A stretch of DNA of 64,000 nucleotides. It comes from Streptomyces filipinensis (GTDB lineage: Bacteria > Actinomycetota > Actinomycetes > Streptomycetales > Streptomycetaceae). Below the pieces are notes generated by a model. That model had not been told where the DNA came from. It saw only the letters and a program-made list of their open reading frames with translations, and searched no databases. The position numbers were made by a program, and so were the translations under genes. Shown here one piece after another: positions 1 to 8,520 of the stretch (the stretch's first letter is position 1; each line of letters opens with the position of its first letter). The stretch covers positions 55,112-119,111 of the forward strand of contig NZ_BMTD01000024.1 in NCBI RefSeq assembly GCF_014649495.1, written 5' to 3'.

Positions 1-2115
1 CTGATCCTGGACAACGTCAACGACCGAAGCGACATCACCCCCCTGCTGGCCCGACTGGCCGAGGGACGGTTCCTGATCACCACAAGGCTGGCGACCGGCT
101 GGCGCGGAATCCAAACCTTGGCCGTGGGCACGCTGGCGCCGGAGGCGGCCGCGAAAGTGCTGCGCGGGGCAGGCGCCGAGCTCGACGACGCCGCAGCCGC
201 GGACCTGTGCCGTGCGCTGGGACACCTGCCGCTGGCTCTGGATCAGGCCGGCGCCTATCTGGAGGAGACCAGGACCGAGGCTCGCGAATATCTCAGGCTC
301 CTGGCCGACGACCGCGCCAGCACGCTGCGCGACGCCGCGACCGGCACGGCCCGGGACCGGACCGTATCCGCGGTCTGGTCGGTGACGCTGGACCGTCTGG
401 CCGAGCAGGAACCGGTCGCGGTGGAACTCCTGCGGGCTCTGGCATGGTTCGCGCCGACCGGGATCCCGCGGCGCCTTCTGGACCCGATGCCCGACCAGGC
501 AGCGGCGAACCGCGCCGTCGGCCGACTGAACGCCTACAGCATGATCACCTTGAAGAACGACGACGGGGACCCTGTCGGCGCCCGGATCTCGGTGCACCGC
601 CTCGTGCAGGCCGTCACCCGCACGCCGGAAGCCGGTAACCCGCATCGCAGCGCCGACGCCGTCCGCGAAGGGTGGACCAACGCCGTCGCGCTGCTGTCCG
701 CGGCCTTCCCGGCGGAGAATGCCCTGGCGGACACGGCCACCTGGCGCCTGCTGCTGCCCCACATCGACGCGCTGTTCGCGGAATCGGCCGCCGAGGATCC
801 GCTCCCTCTCGCGGACGCCCTGTTCATGAACACGGCCATCCACCTGATCCAGCAGAGCCAGCAGCACCGCGCGGTGCCCTACCTGGTGCATGCCCTGCGA
901 GCCCGCGAGCGTGACTTCGGACCGAGGCATCCTTTGGCCCTGACCATGCGCGTCGCACTCGCCTCGGCCTACGAGGAGTCCGGGGACCTGGCGCGCGCGA
1001 TCCCGCTGTTCGAGACGGCCTTCGCCGATCGCCGAGACGTGCTGGGCCCGGACCACCCGGAGACCCACACGTCCCGGGTCCGCCTCGCCAGCGCCTACGA
1101 GGCAGCGGGCAGGCTCGACCTGGCGATCGAGCAGCTCGGCCAGGCGCTTGACGACTCTGAGCGAGTGTTCGGCCGCAACCACCCCTGCACCCTGATGGCG
1201 CGCAACAACCTGGCCCACGCCTTCGATTCGGCGGGCCGACCGGACCTGGCGATCCCGCTGTACACCGAGGTCCTGGCCGATCACGAGGGCGTTCGGGGCC
1301 GAGATCACCCGAACACGCTGACCGCGCGCCACAACCTCGCGTACGCGCGTGGCGCGGCAGGCCGACCGGACCAGGCGATCTCGCTGTACACCGAACTCAT
1401 CGAGGACATGAAACGGGTGCTCGGCCCGGACCACCCGCAGACCCTCAGCACCGGCAACAACCTGGCGTCCGCCTACAGGTCACTGGGCGACCTCGAACGG
1501 GCGACGGAGCTGTACGAGAGAACGGCCGACGACCGCGCACGGGTGCTGGGGCCGGACCACCCGGACACGTTGACCTCTCGCAGCGACCTCGCCCTCATCT
1601 ATCAGGTCGCCGGCGACGGGGAGCGGGCGATCCCGCTGGCCGAAGCGGTCCTCGCCGACCGGCGGCGTGTCCTGAGCACCGACCACCCGGACATTCTGAC
1701 CTCCCTCAACATTCTCGCCGGCTGCTACGACGCGGTCGGCGCCACGGATAGGGCCATAGCCCTGTACGAGGAAGTCGTTCGCGACCGCACAAGGGTCCTG
1801 GGCTCGAACCATCCCGACACGCTGATGGCGCGCAACAACCTCGCCTGCGCCCTCGCGGAAGCCGGCGACCTGGCCACGGCGATCCCCGTCCTGCACACGG
1901 TCCTTCGGGATCGCATCCACGTCCTGGGCCGCGATCATCCGCATTCGATCACCTCCCGGGGCACCCTCGGTGGCGCCTATCGGAGAGCCGGCGACTTCGA
2001 CAGCGCTCTGACGTACTACAGGGAGGCCCTGGCCGACGCCCAACGTGTGTTGGGCGAGGGCCACGGGTTGACCGCGCAACTCCAGAACCGCGTGAACACG
2101 CGGCAGGACTGGTGA
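1..2115 (+). CDS. NB-ARC/STAND NTPase with C-terminal TPR array (5' partial)
   Basis: The frame is open from the first base, so the N-terminus lies left of the window; 704 residues are visible. The opening LILDNV and the following FLITTRL match the Walker B and sensor strands of an NB-ARC NTPase, and LGHLPLALDQAG (about residues 73-84) is the GLPLA-like motif. From about residue 290 to the end there are ten 42-residue TPR units, each carrying a (L/F)GxDHPxTL-type signature. The Walker A loop and any N-terminal effector domain (TIR, peptidase or other) are not in view. Such STAND proteins are inferred signalling or defence switches in which the TPR array senses a ligand. It ends 178 bases before the convergent gene at 2294-4051. 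Confidence 0.9.
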   Translation: MILDNVNDRSDITPLLARLAEGRFLITTRLATGWRGIQTLAVGTLAPEAAAKVLRGAGAELDDAAAADLCRALGHLPLALDQAGAYLEETRTEAREYLRLLADDRASTLRDAATGTARDRTVSAVWSVTLDRLAEQEPVAVELLRALAWFAPTGIPRRLLDPMPDQAAANRAVGRLNAYSMITLKNDDGDPVGARISVHRLVQAVTRTPEAGNPHRSADAVREGWTNAVALLSAAFPAENALADTATWRLLLPHIDALFAESAAEDPLPLADALFMNTAIHLIQQSQQHRAVPYLVHALRARERDFGPRHPLALTMRVALASAYEESGDLARAIPLFETAFADRRDVLGPDHPETHTSRVRLASAYEAAGRLDLAIEQLGQALDDSERVFGRNHPCTLMARNNLAHAFDSAGRPDLAIPLYTEVLADHEGVRGRDHPNTLTARHNLAYARGAAGRPDQAISLYTELIEDMKRVLGPDHPQTLSTGNNLASAYRSLGDLERATELYERTADDRARVLGPDHPDTLTSRSDLALIYQVAGDGERAIPLAEAVLADRRRVLSTDHPDILTSLNILAGCYDAVGATDRAIALYEEVVRDRTRVLGSNHPDTLMARNNLACALAEAGDLATAIPVLHTVLRDRIHVLGRDHPHSITSRGTLGGAYRRAGDFDSALTYYREALADAQRVLGEGHGLTAQLQNRVNTRQDW
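900..2095 (+). repeat. Ten tandem ~126-bp coding repeats (TPR units)
   Basis: The 3' half of the NB-ARC/TPR gene is a tandem array of units of about 126 bases, each encoding one 42-residue TPR with a DHP-type turn. The DHP-like turns read RHP, DHP, NHP, DHP, DHP, DHP, DHP, NHP, DHP and GHG in order. The repeats have diverged in sequence but keep exact spacing, so unit gain or loss by recombination is plausible. Confidence 0.8.
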
Positions 2116-2119
2116 CCTG

Positions 2120-2290
2120 GCAAGAACGCTGGTGGAGAGAAGAAACGGCTGAGCGCAGATCGCCCTCACGTCCTGGTCGCAGTCGGCGTAGAGCAGACGT
2201 GTCAGCTCAAGCCGTGACTCGTGGACCATGCGGTCACGCATCGACGGCTCGCAGACAAGCGGTCCGTTGCTCTCCGGGCTGCCAGGCCAG
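2120..2290 (-). pseudogene. TnsA-like transposase endonuclease fragment
   Basis: On the minus strand this short stretch reads ESRLELTRLLYAD followed by VRAICAQPFLL. That resembles the N-terminal region of TnsA-like heteromeric transposase endonuclease subunits of actinomycetes, where a conserved ESxLE precedes a hydrophobic AQPF strand. There is no start codon in a sensible position, and the frame runs on as antisense to the NB-ARC/TPR gene, so it is a fragment and not a gene. It fills the gap between two convergent genes. The family call is from motif memory only. Confidence 0.5.
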
Positions 2291-2293
2291 CTC

Positions 2294-4051
2294 CTAGAAG
2301 GGTTCAGCGGCCCGCAGAAGACTCTGTGGAAGGTAGGGGGATTCGACGCGGATGGCCCAGCCGCGGCGACGGGCGTGGCAGGCCAGCGCGAGGATGTCGA
2401 GGTTGACGGAAGCATCTGGATCGTCGGCGCGGTCGGCGACCTGGTAGTAGTCACGGTGGGCTTCGAGCGCGTCGGCCAGGGCCAGGTTGAAGCTCTCCTC
2501 GTCGCCCTCCACGAGTTGTGACAGCAGCACGGCCGGCGGCATGGCGAAGCCCCAGTCCTTGGCTTTCTCGGCTTGTCGCAGCGCCCGCTGCGCGGCCGGC
2601 TCGGGATCAACGCCCTTGAGGTAGGCGTGAAGGGCTTCGCGGTACGCGCTGAAGGCGGAGCGGTCCGGGCGGGCGAAGGCGGGTCCGGTGAGGACCAGCG
2701 GGGTGAGGTCCTCGCGTGCGCCGGTGATGAGGGCGAAGGCGGTGGCCGTCTGCCAGTTCCCGGCGGCGGCTTCCTCGCCCCGCTCGGCCGGGTAGCGCAG
2801 TGTGCGGCCGTCGACCTTCACCTCGGCTTCGGTGCCCGGTTCCGCGAGGGCGATGCGGAAGAGGGCCGCCCCCGTCTGGGACGCGAGGCGAAGGTTCGCG
2901 AGCTGCGCGTCCGTGACGCCGCCGGAGCTCCCCGCACGCCACTTGAACAGGCGCGCCTGATCGCCCATGACGCTGCCCAGCAGCCCGACATCCAGGGGTT
3001 CTTCGCCGTCGGGCGTGAACGCCTCCTGGATGTGTTCCTCGTACATGGCCTCGATCCGCGGGTTCACCGTCCGCTCGCAGACCGGCCGCTCGACCACCAG
3101 CGGGCCCGCGGCGAGCGCGGCCACCGCGTCCGGCCGCCGGTCCCGGCCGAACCCCGCGACCCGCGGGCCTCGGGTCTCGAAGCCGGTGACCAGCGCGTGC
3201 GGGAGGTAGTCGGTGTGGACGGCAGGCGCCCAGCCCAGGGTTCGGTACGCGAGCGCGGCGAGGGCGATGGGGACAAGCGGGAGAAGGCTGCTCGGGGAGG
3301 CCGCGGGGCTGTGCAGGGTGGTGTGCCTGGCCAGGAGGTCGGCCAGTGCGGCATCGAAGGCTTCCCGGTCCTCGGCGGTCAGGGCGCGCAGCGTGAGCAG
3401 CGCCGCACTGCCCGGCCGGTCCAGAAGCGGCTCGCCGGTCTCCCGGGCGCGGGTTCGGAGGCGGTCCAGGGCCGCGTCGACGGCTGTGAGCTTGGCCTGC
3501 GCGCTCGGCGGGTACTCCTCGTCGTCGCCGGTGTCGTCCAGGACCACGGCCGTCAGTCCGGTGGCGAGCTCGCCGATGGGCGTCCCCTGCGCCCTCTCGG
3601 CGAACTTCTGCCGGGCGAAGTGGAAGGCCTCGCCGTGCCACTTGGCTTTGTCCCTGAGGACCGCCAGGCAGAGCGCGTCGATCCACTCCCCGGGCGTGAC
3701 GCTCTCCTCGGGAGCATCCTCACCGGGGCCGTAGCTCATGCCGAAGTTCACGTACTCCAGGAAGACCTGGAAGCTGCAGTGCGGGTGGTACGCCGCGTAG
3801 GCGACAGCGCCGGCCGCGGCTTCGGATGCGTCCTTGAGGGCGGCCTTGGCCTCCGGGGTGTCGAGGTCGGGTGTCTCGACGGAGAGGGCGCCCAGGTAGT
3901 CGAGGAACTCGTCTGCGATCGACTGCCATTCGTAGGTGGCCATCCGGCCGCCCCTCGACATGGACCGCACCTGGCGCCCGATGCGGTTCGTGAAGTCCTC
4001 ACGTGCCGCCGACACGACGGGGCCGCCAACCTGGTGACGCTCTATCCGCAC
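2294..4051 (-). CDS. Immunity protein 49 (Imm49)-like protein
   Basis: 585 residues. The GTG start at 4051 is preceded by AAGGAG seven bases upstream; an internal ATG at residue 37 is a weaker alternative. The sequence has the character of the Imm49 family of Streptomyces: an N-terminal stretch with TNRIGR, a central RDKAKWHGEAFHFAR, a THSPA-to-TDYLPHALVTGFETRGP region and a C-terminal EESFNLALADALEAHRDYYQ. Members are usually 250-600 residues and belong to polymorphic-toxin immunity sets. No signal peptide or membrane segment is visible, so it should be cytoplasmic. No toxin gene is adjacent, so it is an orphan here; its role in neutralising a toxin is inferred from the family name. Confidence 0.7.
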   Translation of the reverse strand: MRIERHQVGGPVVSAAREDFTNRIGRQVRSMSRGGRMATYEWQSIADEFLDYLGALSVETPDLDTPEAKAALKDASEAAAGAVAYAAYHPHCSFQVFLEYVNFGMSYGPGEDAPEESVTPGEWIDALCLAVLRDKAKWHGEAFHFARQKFAERAQGTPIGELATGLTAVVLDDTGDDEEYPPSAQAKLTAVDAALDRLRTRARETGEPLLDRPGSAALLTLRALTAEDREAFDAALADLLARHTTLHSPAASPSSLLPLVPIALAALAYRTLGWAPAVHTDYLPHALVTGFETRGPRVAGFGRDRRPDAVAALAAGPLVVERPVCERTVNPRIEAMYEEHIQEAFTPDGEEPLDVGLLGSVMGDQARLFKWRAGSSGGVTDAQLANLRLASQTGAALFRIALAEPGTEAEVKVDGRTLRYPAERGEEAAAGNWQTATAFALITGAREDLTPLVLTGPAFARPDRSAFSAYREALHAYLKGVDPEPAAQRALRQAEKAKDWGFAMPPAVLLSQLVEGDEESFNLALADALEAHRDYYQVADRADDPDASVNLDILALACHARRRGWAIRVESPYLPQSLLRAAEPF

Positions 4052-4426
4052 TACCCTGCTCCTTGATCGAATCTCCGCGACAGCCTAGGCGAAGGATCTG
4101 ACAAGCCAGCGGCTGCTGTGCACGCAGCACGAACCAGCCCCGTGTCGAGAGAGTGGTGGCGGGTGCGTGGGCGGCGGCGCCCCAACTGCATGTGGCTGGG
4201 GACCAATCTGTGGGTTTTGCACCTGACCGCGGAGCAGGTCGAGTCGGCGGAGTTCGCCTGGCAGCCTGCGGCCGATCCGACTGCCCTCGTAGGAAGTCCC
4301 AGCGAGCAGGCGGTGGTGACGCACCGCCAGCAGGTGTCAGGGTGCCCGGCTCTGCCACCCGGACACCGGGCTGGGCTCCGACCAGGGCCCTGCGTGGGGA
4401 ATTCGTCGAAGCAGCGGGCTGGCTCG
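4052..4426. other. Non-coding gap upstream of the Imm49-like gene
   Basis: Apart from the AAGGAG ribosome site of the minus-strand gene at its left edge, I see no supportable gene. Short open frames on both strands lack start sites and recognisable content. The right side runs into the IS630 remnant. Confidence 0.5.
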
Positions 4427-4573
4427 ATGGCGAAGACGGGGCGGCCGATGGCCCAGCCGGTGTTGTCCGAGGACGAGCGGGCGGCGCTGGTGCGCTGGTC
4501 GCGGCGGGCGAAGTCCTCGCAGGCGCTCCTCGCGGGCCCCGCCAATTGGCCTTTCAACGACTCCGTGGTGTAG
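4427..4573 (+). pseudogene. IS630-family transposase N-terminal remnant
   Basis: From the ATG at 4427 the frame reads MAKTGRP, then LSEDERAALVRWSRRAKSSQAL. This is the characteristic N-terminal helix-turn-helix of IS630-type transposases (about 36 residues). After roughly 4534 the similarity stops and the frame ends at 4573, so the DDE catalytic domain is absent. The fragment lies immediately upstream of the lipoprotein gene at 4635, suggesting that an insertion and later deletion removed sequence in front of that gene. Confidence 0.65.
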
Positions 4574-4634
4574 AAAGCTCCGTCGATCAATCATGATCAC
4601 ATCACCGAGCTCTCTCATTCGGGGGAATGGAAGA

Positions 4635-5261
4635 ATGACATCAACTCGCCGTGTTCTCAGCACGGTTGTGCTTCTGGCTGCCCTCAGCGGCGTCGCCGCC
4701 TGCGATCCGGACGACTCCGACGCCGCGGGCGCGACCGGAGGTTCCGGCAGCAGCGCCTCGCCGTCGAGCGCGCCGTCGGCTACGGCGTCCAAGGCATCGG
4801 ACACCGGCAAGCCTGGTAACAGCGACCCGACCGATGACGTCGATGGTGACGGAAAGGGCGGGGACTGCGGCAAGCCCCCGACCCTGCCCGCAGGACACAC
4901 GAAGTTGAAGGTCGAGCTGATGCGTGACTCCAGCGGCTTCGAGGCCGCGGAGGCCAAGCCGCACTGCACGCCGAACGACTGGATCTACGGCGCCGAGAAG
5001 GGGGCTCAGACCAAGCACTACGTCCTTCCCGAGGGCGTCAAGGCATATCTGGCCCTGGCTGCCGGCCCCGGCAAGTGGAAGCAGGTCGACCATGAGCAGC
5101 TGTCGCTGCACATCGACCGCTGCCTGGCCGAGGAAATCGGGGCTCCCACCAAGGACTACCCCAAGGTGAAGGCGCCCTACGGCTGCTTCGGCAACATCTA
5201 CGACGTCACGCTGAACGCCAAGGGCGAAGTCGAGACGATGAAGGAGATCTGGAGCGTCTGA
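4635..5261 (+). CDS. Putative secreted lipoprotein, unknown function
   Basis: 208 residues from the ATG at 4635, which follows a GGAAG-type ribosome site. Residues 1-23 form a lipoprotein signal peptide: basic TRR, a hydrophobic stretch, then VAAC with lipid-modified Cys23. A Ser/Ala/Asp-rich low-complexity linker (about residues 24-75) leads to a C-terminal domain starting DCGKPPTLPAGHTKL with conserved-looking cysteines (C in PHC, DRC and YGC). It should be anchored on the outer face of the membrane. I do not recognise the C-terminal fold. A strong hairpin terminator follows the stop. Confidence 0.8.
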   Translation: MTSTRRVLSTVVLLAALSGVAACDPDDSDAAGATGGSGSSASPSSAPSATASKASDTGKPGNSDPTDDVDGDGKGGDCGKPPTLPAGHTKLKVELMRDSSGFEAAEAKPHCTPNDWIYGAEKGAQTKHYVLPEGVKAYLALAAGPGKWKQVDHEQLSLHIDRCLAEEIGAPTKDYPKVKAPYGCFGNIYDVTLNAKGEVETMKEIWSV

Positions 5262-5275
5262 CGACGGCCGTCAGC

Positions 5276-5301
5276 CCGGCCGGAGTTCACGCTCCGGCCG
5301 G
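5276..5301 (+). terminator. Hairpin terminator after lipoprotein gene
   Basis: A perfect 10-bp inverted repeat (CCGGCCGGAG / CTCCGGCCGG) with a 6-base loop lies 14 bases after the stop at 5261. There is no T-run, as is common in GC-rich actinomycetes. Confidence 0.75.
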
Positions 5302-5509
5302 ATCATCCGGCGTTCCCGGTGCCGAGTGGTGCCGCCGACTGCATGTGCTAACTCCACGGCGTGGCGCTCGCGATGGCCGGCCGTGTCGAACCTCGGCGGC
5401 CGGCCTCCGCTGGAGCCTCGCTTCTCGCGGCTGGCGCTCTGGTCACGCTTCTGCTGCAGGGGCACGCGGCGAGTGATGTCGCGCATGCCCCTGTCCCAGT
5501 GGTGCGACG

Positions 5510-7096
5510 TCACTGCGCGGTGGTGAACTCCGCCATCATCGCCATGTCCTCGTGTTCGAGGTTGTGGCAGTGCAGCAGGAACCGGCCCGCGTAGTCGGTG
5601 AAACGGACCGCGACCTCGACACCCTGCGCGGGCAGCACGTCGACGGTGTCCTTCCAGCCCGCGTCGAACGCCCCGGGAGCGGCCGCGTTGCGGCTGACCA
5701 CCTGGAACGGGTCCAGGTGTAGGTGGACGGGGTGGTGGAAGTCGGTGACGAACCGCCAGATCTCCACCTGGCCGAGCTTCGGCATGGCCAGGGAGCGACC
5801 GGGCTTGTAGTCCTGGCCGTTGATCGTCCAGTTGTCCTGCGACTTCTGGAATACGAAGGTCCGGGCTGCCACGGCCTTGGCCGGGTCCAGCTTCTCGACC
5901 TTGGCCAGCGTGCCGCCTGGCGCCCGGGAGTCGTCACTCACCGAGGCGCTGCTGATGTCGAAGCGCATGACCTCGGCCGTCCCGCCGCTGCCGAGCCGGT
6001 TGACCAGCCGGACGCTGCTGCCGACCGGGTAGCGGGCGAAGTCGACCACGAGGTCGAAGCGTTCGGCCGGGGCCAGCTCGATCGCGTCGTGCGCGACCGG
6101 GCGCTCCAGCAGGCCGCCGTCGGAGCCGATCTGCAGCAGTCCCCCGCCGCCCGGCGGTTGCGGGTCGAGCTCCAGCCGGTAGCGGCGCGCGTTGGAGGCG
6201 TTGAGGATGCGCAGCCGGTAGCGGGCGCGGTCCACCGGCGCGACCGGCCAGGGCGCGCCGTTGACCAGGATGACGTCGCCCAGCACGCCGTTCATGTAGG
6301 CGGCCTGGACGCCAGGCTTGACCTCGCTCGCGTCCAGCGCGGGGCAGGCGAAGGAGCCGTCGGCGGCGAACGAGCGGTCCGCGATCATCAGCGGCAGCTC
6401 CCGCGGGCCGTGCGGCAGACCGAGCGAGGCCTCCTCGTCGTCGCGGACCAGATGGAAGCCGGCCAGCCCCCGGTACACGTGCGGGCCGGTGAAGCCCATC
6501 GTGTGGTCGTGGTACCAGAGCGTCGCGGCCCGCTGGTTCATCGGGTAGTCGTAGACGCGCTCGCGCTGGACCGCCGCCGGGTCCATACCCGCCATCCCGG
6601 CCATGGAGCTCGCACCGGGCCCGCCGGTGCCGCCACCGAGCGGGGCGGTCTGGTCCATCGGGTAGCCGTCGCTCTCGTGCGGCGTGTGGCCGCCGTGCAG
6701 GTGCACGACGGTCGGGTGCGGCAGCTCGTTGCGGTGAGTGACCACCGTCCGGCGGCCTGAGCGCGACTCGATCGTCGGGCCGGGGAACATGCCCTGGTAG
6801 CCCCAGACCTCGGTGTCGTGACCGGGCACCAGGTGGGCCAGGCCCGGACGGGCGGTGATCTTGTAGTAGTCGGTGGTGCCGTCGGTGCGGGTCGGCTGGA
6901 GCACGGACGGGATCGGCAGCTGCACCGCGTAGCGCTTGGGCAGGGGCACCCGGCTGCGCAGCAACAGGCCGGGCTGCCCACCGGGGATCAGCCCACCGAG
7001 CGTGGGCAGGCCGACCGCGACGGCCCCGGCCCCCAGGGCGCCCACGGCGCCCACTCCGAGGAACTTGCGCCGGCTCCAGGGGTTCGTGCCGCTCAT
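5510..7096 (-). CDS. Tat-secreted multicopper oxidase (CotA/laccase type)
   Basis: 528 residues. The N-terminus carries a twin-arginine signal (SRRKFLGVGAVGALG), so the enzyme is exported folded. All four copper-ligand motifs are intact: HLHGG, WYHDH, HPVHLH and the C-terminal HCHNLEHEDM, which supplies the T1 Cys, His and axial Met. This places it with three-domain CotA/bilirubin-oxidase-like multicopper oxidases that oxidise phenols or metal ions with O2. A Met-rich insert (MAGMAGM) near residue 165 is of the kind seen in cuprous oxidases such as CueO. Its start codon overlaps the stop of the upstream membrane-protein gene by four bases (ATGA), so the two are translationally coupled. A MarR gene diverges from the pair and may control it. 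Exact substrate unknown. Confidence 0.92.
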   Translation of the reverse strand: MSGTNPWSRRKFLGVGAVGALGAGAVAVGLPTLGGLIPGGQPGLLLRSRVPLPKRYAVQLPIPSVLQPTRTDGTTDYYKITARPGLAHLVPGHDTEVWGYQGMFPGPTIESRSGRRTVVTHRNELPHPTVVHLHGGHTPHESDGYPMDQTAPLGGGTGGPGASSMAGMAGMDPAAVQRERVYDYPMNQRAATLWYHDHTMGFTGPHVYRGLAGFHLVRDDEEASLGLPHGPRELPLMIADRSFAADGSFACPALDASEVKPGVQAAYMNGVLGDVILVNGAPWPVAPVDRARYRLRILNASNARRYRLELDPQPPGGGGLLQIGSDGGLLERPVAHDAIELAPAERFDLVVDFARYPVGSSVRLVNRLGSGGTAEVMRFDISSASVSDDSRAPGGTLAKVEKLDPAKAVAARTFVFQKSQDNWTINGQDYKPGRSLAMPKLGQVEIWRFVTDFHHPVHLHLDPFQVVSRNAAAPGAFDAGWKDTVDVLPAQGVEVAVRFTDYAGRFLLHCHNLEHEDMAMMAEFTTAQ

Positions 7097-7545
7097 GCCT
7101 GGGCCTCAGCCAGCTCGGTGGGCTCAGCCGATTCGGTGGCGGCCGCAGCGGCGGCCTCGGCCCCCGGCTTGAGGCGGAAGACGTCGGTGACGAACTTCTC
7201 GGCCATCACGAAGATGCCGACACCGAGCGGGATGTGCAGGATCAGAACGCGGCTGAACCCGAGGCTGATCTGCGCCACACACAGCACGAGCAGGATCGCG
7301 TACCGCAGGGCGAACACGCTCGGCCCTCCGCCGAGCCGCCAGACCAGCAGCGCGGCGATGACGGTCAGCAGGACGGCCGTCGAGAGGATCATCGCGGCCT
7401 TCATGTGGGCGTCGAGCAGGGGGTAGGTCCCTTGCAGGAACCCCCCGGCCAGGAACGGCTGCGCCAGCGCGAGCAGTGCGACGAGCGCTGCGGTGACCCG
7501 CAGCGTGCCCATCGGCCAACGCGGACGGGCAGGTTGGAGCGACAT
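7093..7545 (-). CDS. Four-helix membrane protein coupled to multicopper oxidase
   Basis: 150 residues from the ATG at 7545, preceded by a G-rich ribosome site (GGGGG); a longer frame exists upstream but would overlap the MarR promoter. Four hydrophobic helices are visible, with histidines near helix 2 (DAHMKAAM) and helix 4 (LHIPLGV) that could bind haem. It resembles small DUF6220-like or cytochrome-b-like membrane proteins, but this is tentative. The C-terminus is an Ala/Glu-rich cytoplasmic tail. The ATGA overlap with the multicopper oxidase implies joint expression, so it may pass electrons or assist copper or redox handling. Confidence 0.75.
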   Translation of the reverse strand: MSLQPARPRWPMGTLRVTAALVALLALAQPFLAGGFLQGTYPLLDAHMKAAMILSTAVLLTVIAALLVWRLGGGPSVFALRYAILLVLCVAQISLGFSRVLILHIPLGVGIFVMAEKFVTDVFRLKPGAEAAAAAATESAEPTELAEAQA

Positions 7546-7573
7546 GTGTATCCCCCAGTACTTTCGTGTCTGA

Positions 7574-7615
7574 TGAGACAGTCTCACATGAGATCGTCTT
7601 GCGCACCCCTATACT
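7574..7615. promoter_or_regulatory. MarR operator palindrome and leaderless promoter
   Basis: A perfect palindrome TGAGAC-A-GTCTCA (7574-7586) sits in the 77-bp divergent gap between the membrane-protein/oxidase operon and the MarR gene. A consensus-like -10 box TATACT lies at 7610-7615, only seven bases before the MarR ATG at 7623. No ribosome site precedes that ATG, so the MarR mRNA is probably leaderless. The palindrome is a likely autoregulatory operator (inference). Confidence 0.6.
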
Positions 7616-7622
7616 GAAACCG

Positions 7623-8069
7623 ATGAACGAGACCCCCGCCCCGCAGCGGCCAGCCCTGGGCCTGGCCCTTCGCCACGCCCATCTCCGGGCGGCGCGCCTC
7701 TTCGCGCAGGAGCTGGAGCCGCTGGACCTGGAGAACCACCACGCCGGGATCCTCCTGCACGTCGGCCTGCTCGGGATGCACACGCAGCGCCAACTCGTGG
7801 ACAGCATGGGCGTGGACAAGTCCACGATGGTCCGCACGCTGGACGTGCTCGAGGCACGCGGCCTGGTGCGCCGCGAGGCGCACCCGACCGACCGCCGGGC
7901 CCACGCAATCGTGGTGACGGACGCGGGCCGGGCGATGCTCGACCAGGTCACGGCGGCGGTCACGCGCACGGACGAGCGGATGACCACGTGCTTCACACCC
8001 GAGGAGCGGGAGTTGTTCCACTCGATGGTCGTGCGCTTCGCCTACGCGCCCGCCGACGAACCGACCTGA
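7623..8069 (+). CDS. MarR-family transcriptional regulator
   Basis: 148 residues from the ATG at 7623. The central winged helix-turn-helix is clear: TQRQLVDSMGVDKSTMVRTLDVLEARG followed by the wing RREAHPTDRRAHAIVVTDAG (DxRxxxxxxT motif). Flanking helices form the dimer interface expected of the family. It is transcribed divergently from the membrane protein/multicopper oxidase operon, with a palindromic site between them, so it probably represses that operon and itself until a phenolic or oxidative ligand binds. An upstream in-frame ATG at 7566 overlaps the operator and is less likely. Confidence 0.9.
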   Translation: MNETPAPQRPALGLALRHAHLRAARLFAQELEPLDLENHHAGILLHVGLLGMHTQRQLVDSMGVDKSTMVRTLDVLEARGLVRREAHPTDRRAHAIVVTDAGRAMLDQVTAAVTRTDERMTTCFTPEERELFHSMVVRFAYAPADEPT

Positions 8070-8147
8070 GGCAGGTGTGGTCGCTGGTTCCTTCGACCAG
8101 GAGCTTGCCGGGGCCGCGGCTGGCGCGCGACGCCGCCGAGGCCACCA

Positions 8148-8447
8148 CTCCGCTGTCAGGTTGAACATCCCCCAGGCCGCCGTGGTGAGCCCGAAGCCGG
8201 TCGCGCGATTCGTGACGACACGGTCGGGGTCCCGGAATGTTGGGTGCAGGTGATAGACACCCCTGGTGACACGGTCGAGATCGGAGTCGCTGTCGCCCTC
8301 AAGGGCGATGCGAAGCCGGAAGTACCTGTAGCCGTTGCGGTCGAGTGCACCTTCGCGGTGCGCGCTGTCCACCGAGCGCGTGAGCGAGCGGCCGACGCAG
8401 ACGCTGATTCCCTTCTGTGAGCTGCCGGTTCCCTTCCAGGGCCGCCT
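8148..8447 (-). pseudogene. pYEATS-like domain remnant
   Basis: On the minus strand, after a stop at 8448-8450, the frame reads GRSLTRSVDSAHREG, then RYFRLRIALEGDSD, YHLHPTFRDPDR and AAWGMFNLTAE. The LHPTF and WGxF signatures are those of the prokaryotic YEATS (pYEATS) domain. The frame then runs into noise antisense to the MarR gene, and no good start codon precedes the domain (GTG at 8372 is internal). I read it as a truncated remnant, possibly the C-terminus of a larger defence-associated protein. Confidence 0.5.
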
Positions 8448-8520
8448 TCACCGTGGAACAGGACGGGCTTCGGGGGTACATGTGGGTGGGGAATCACCGG
8501 CACGACATCCTCCTGTGCCC

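Noticed and set aside
2573..4066. A 497-codon plus-strand open frame
   Set aside because: Shadow of the Imm49-like gene on the other strand; no ribosome site and no motifs.
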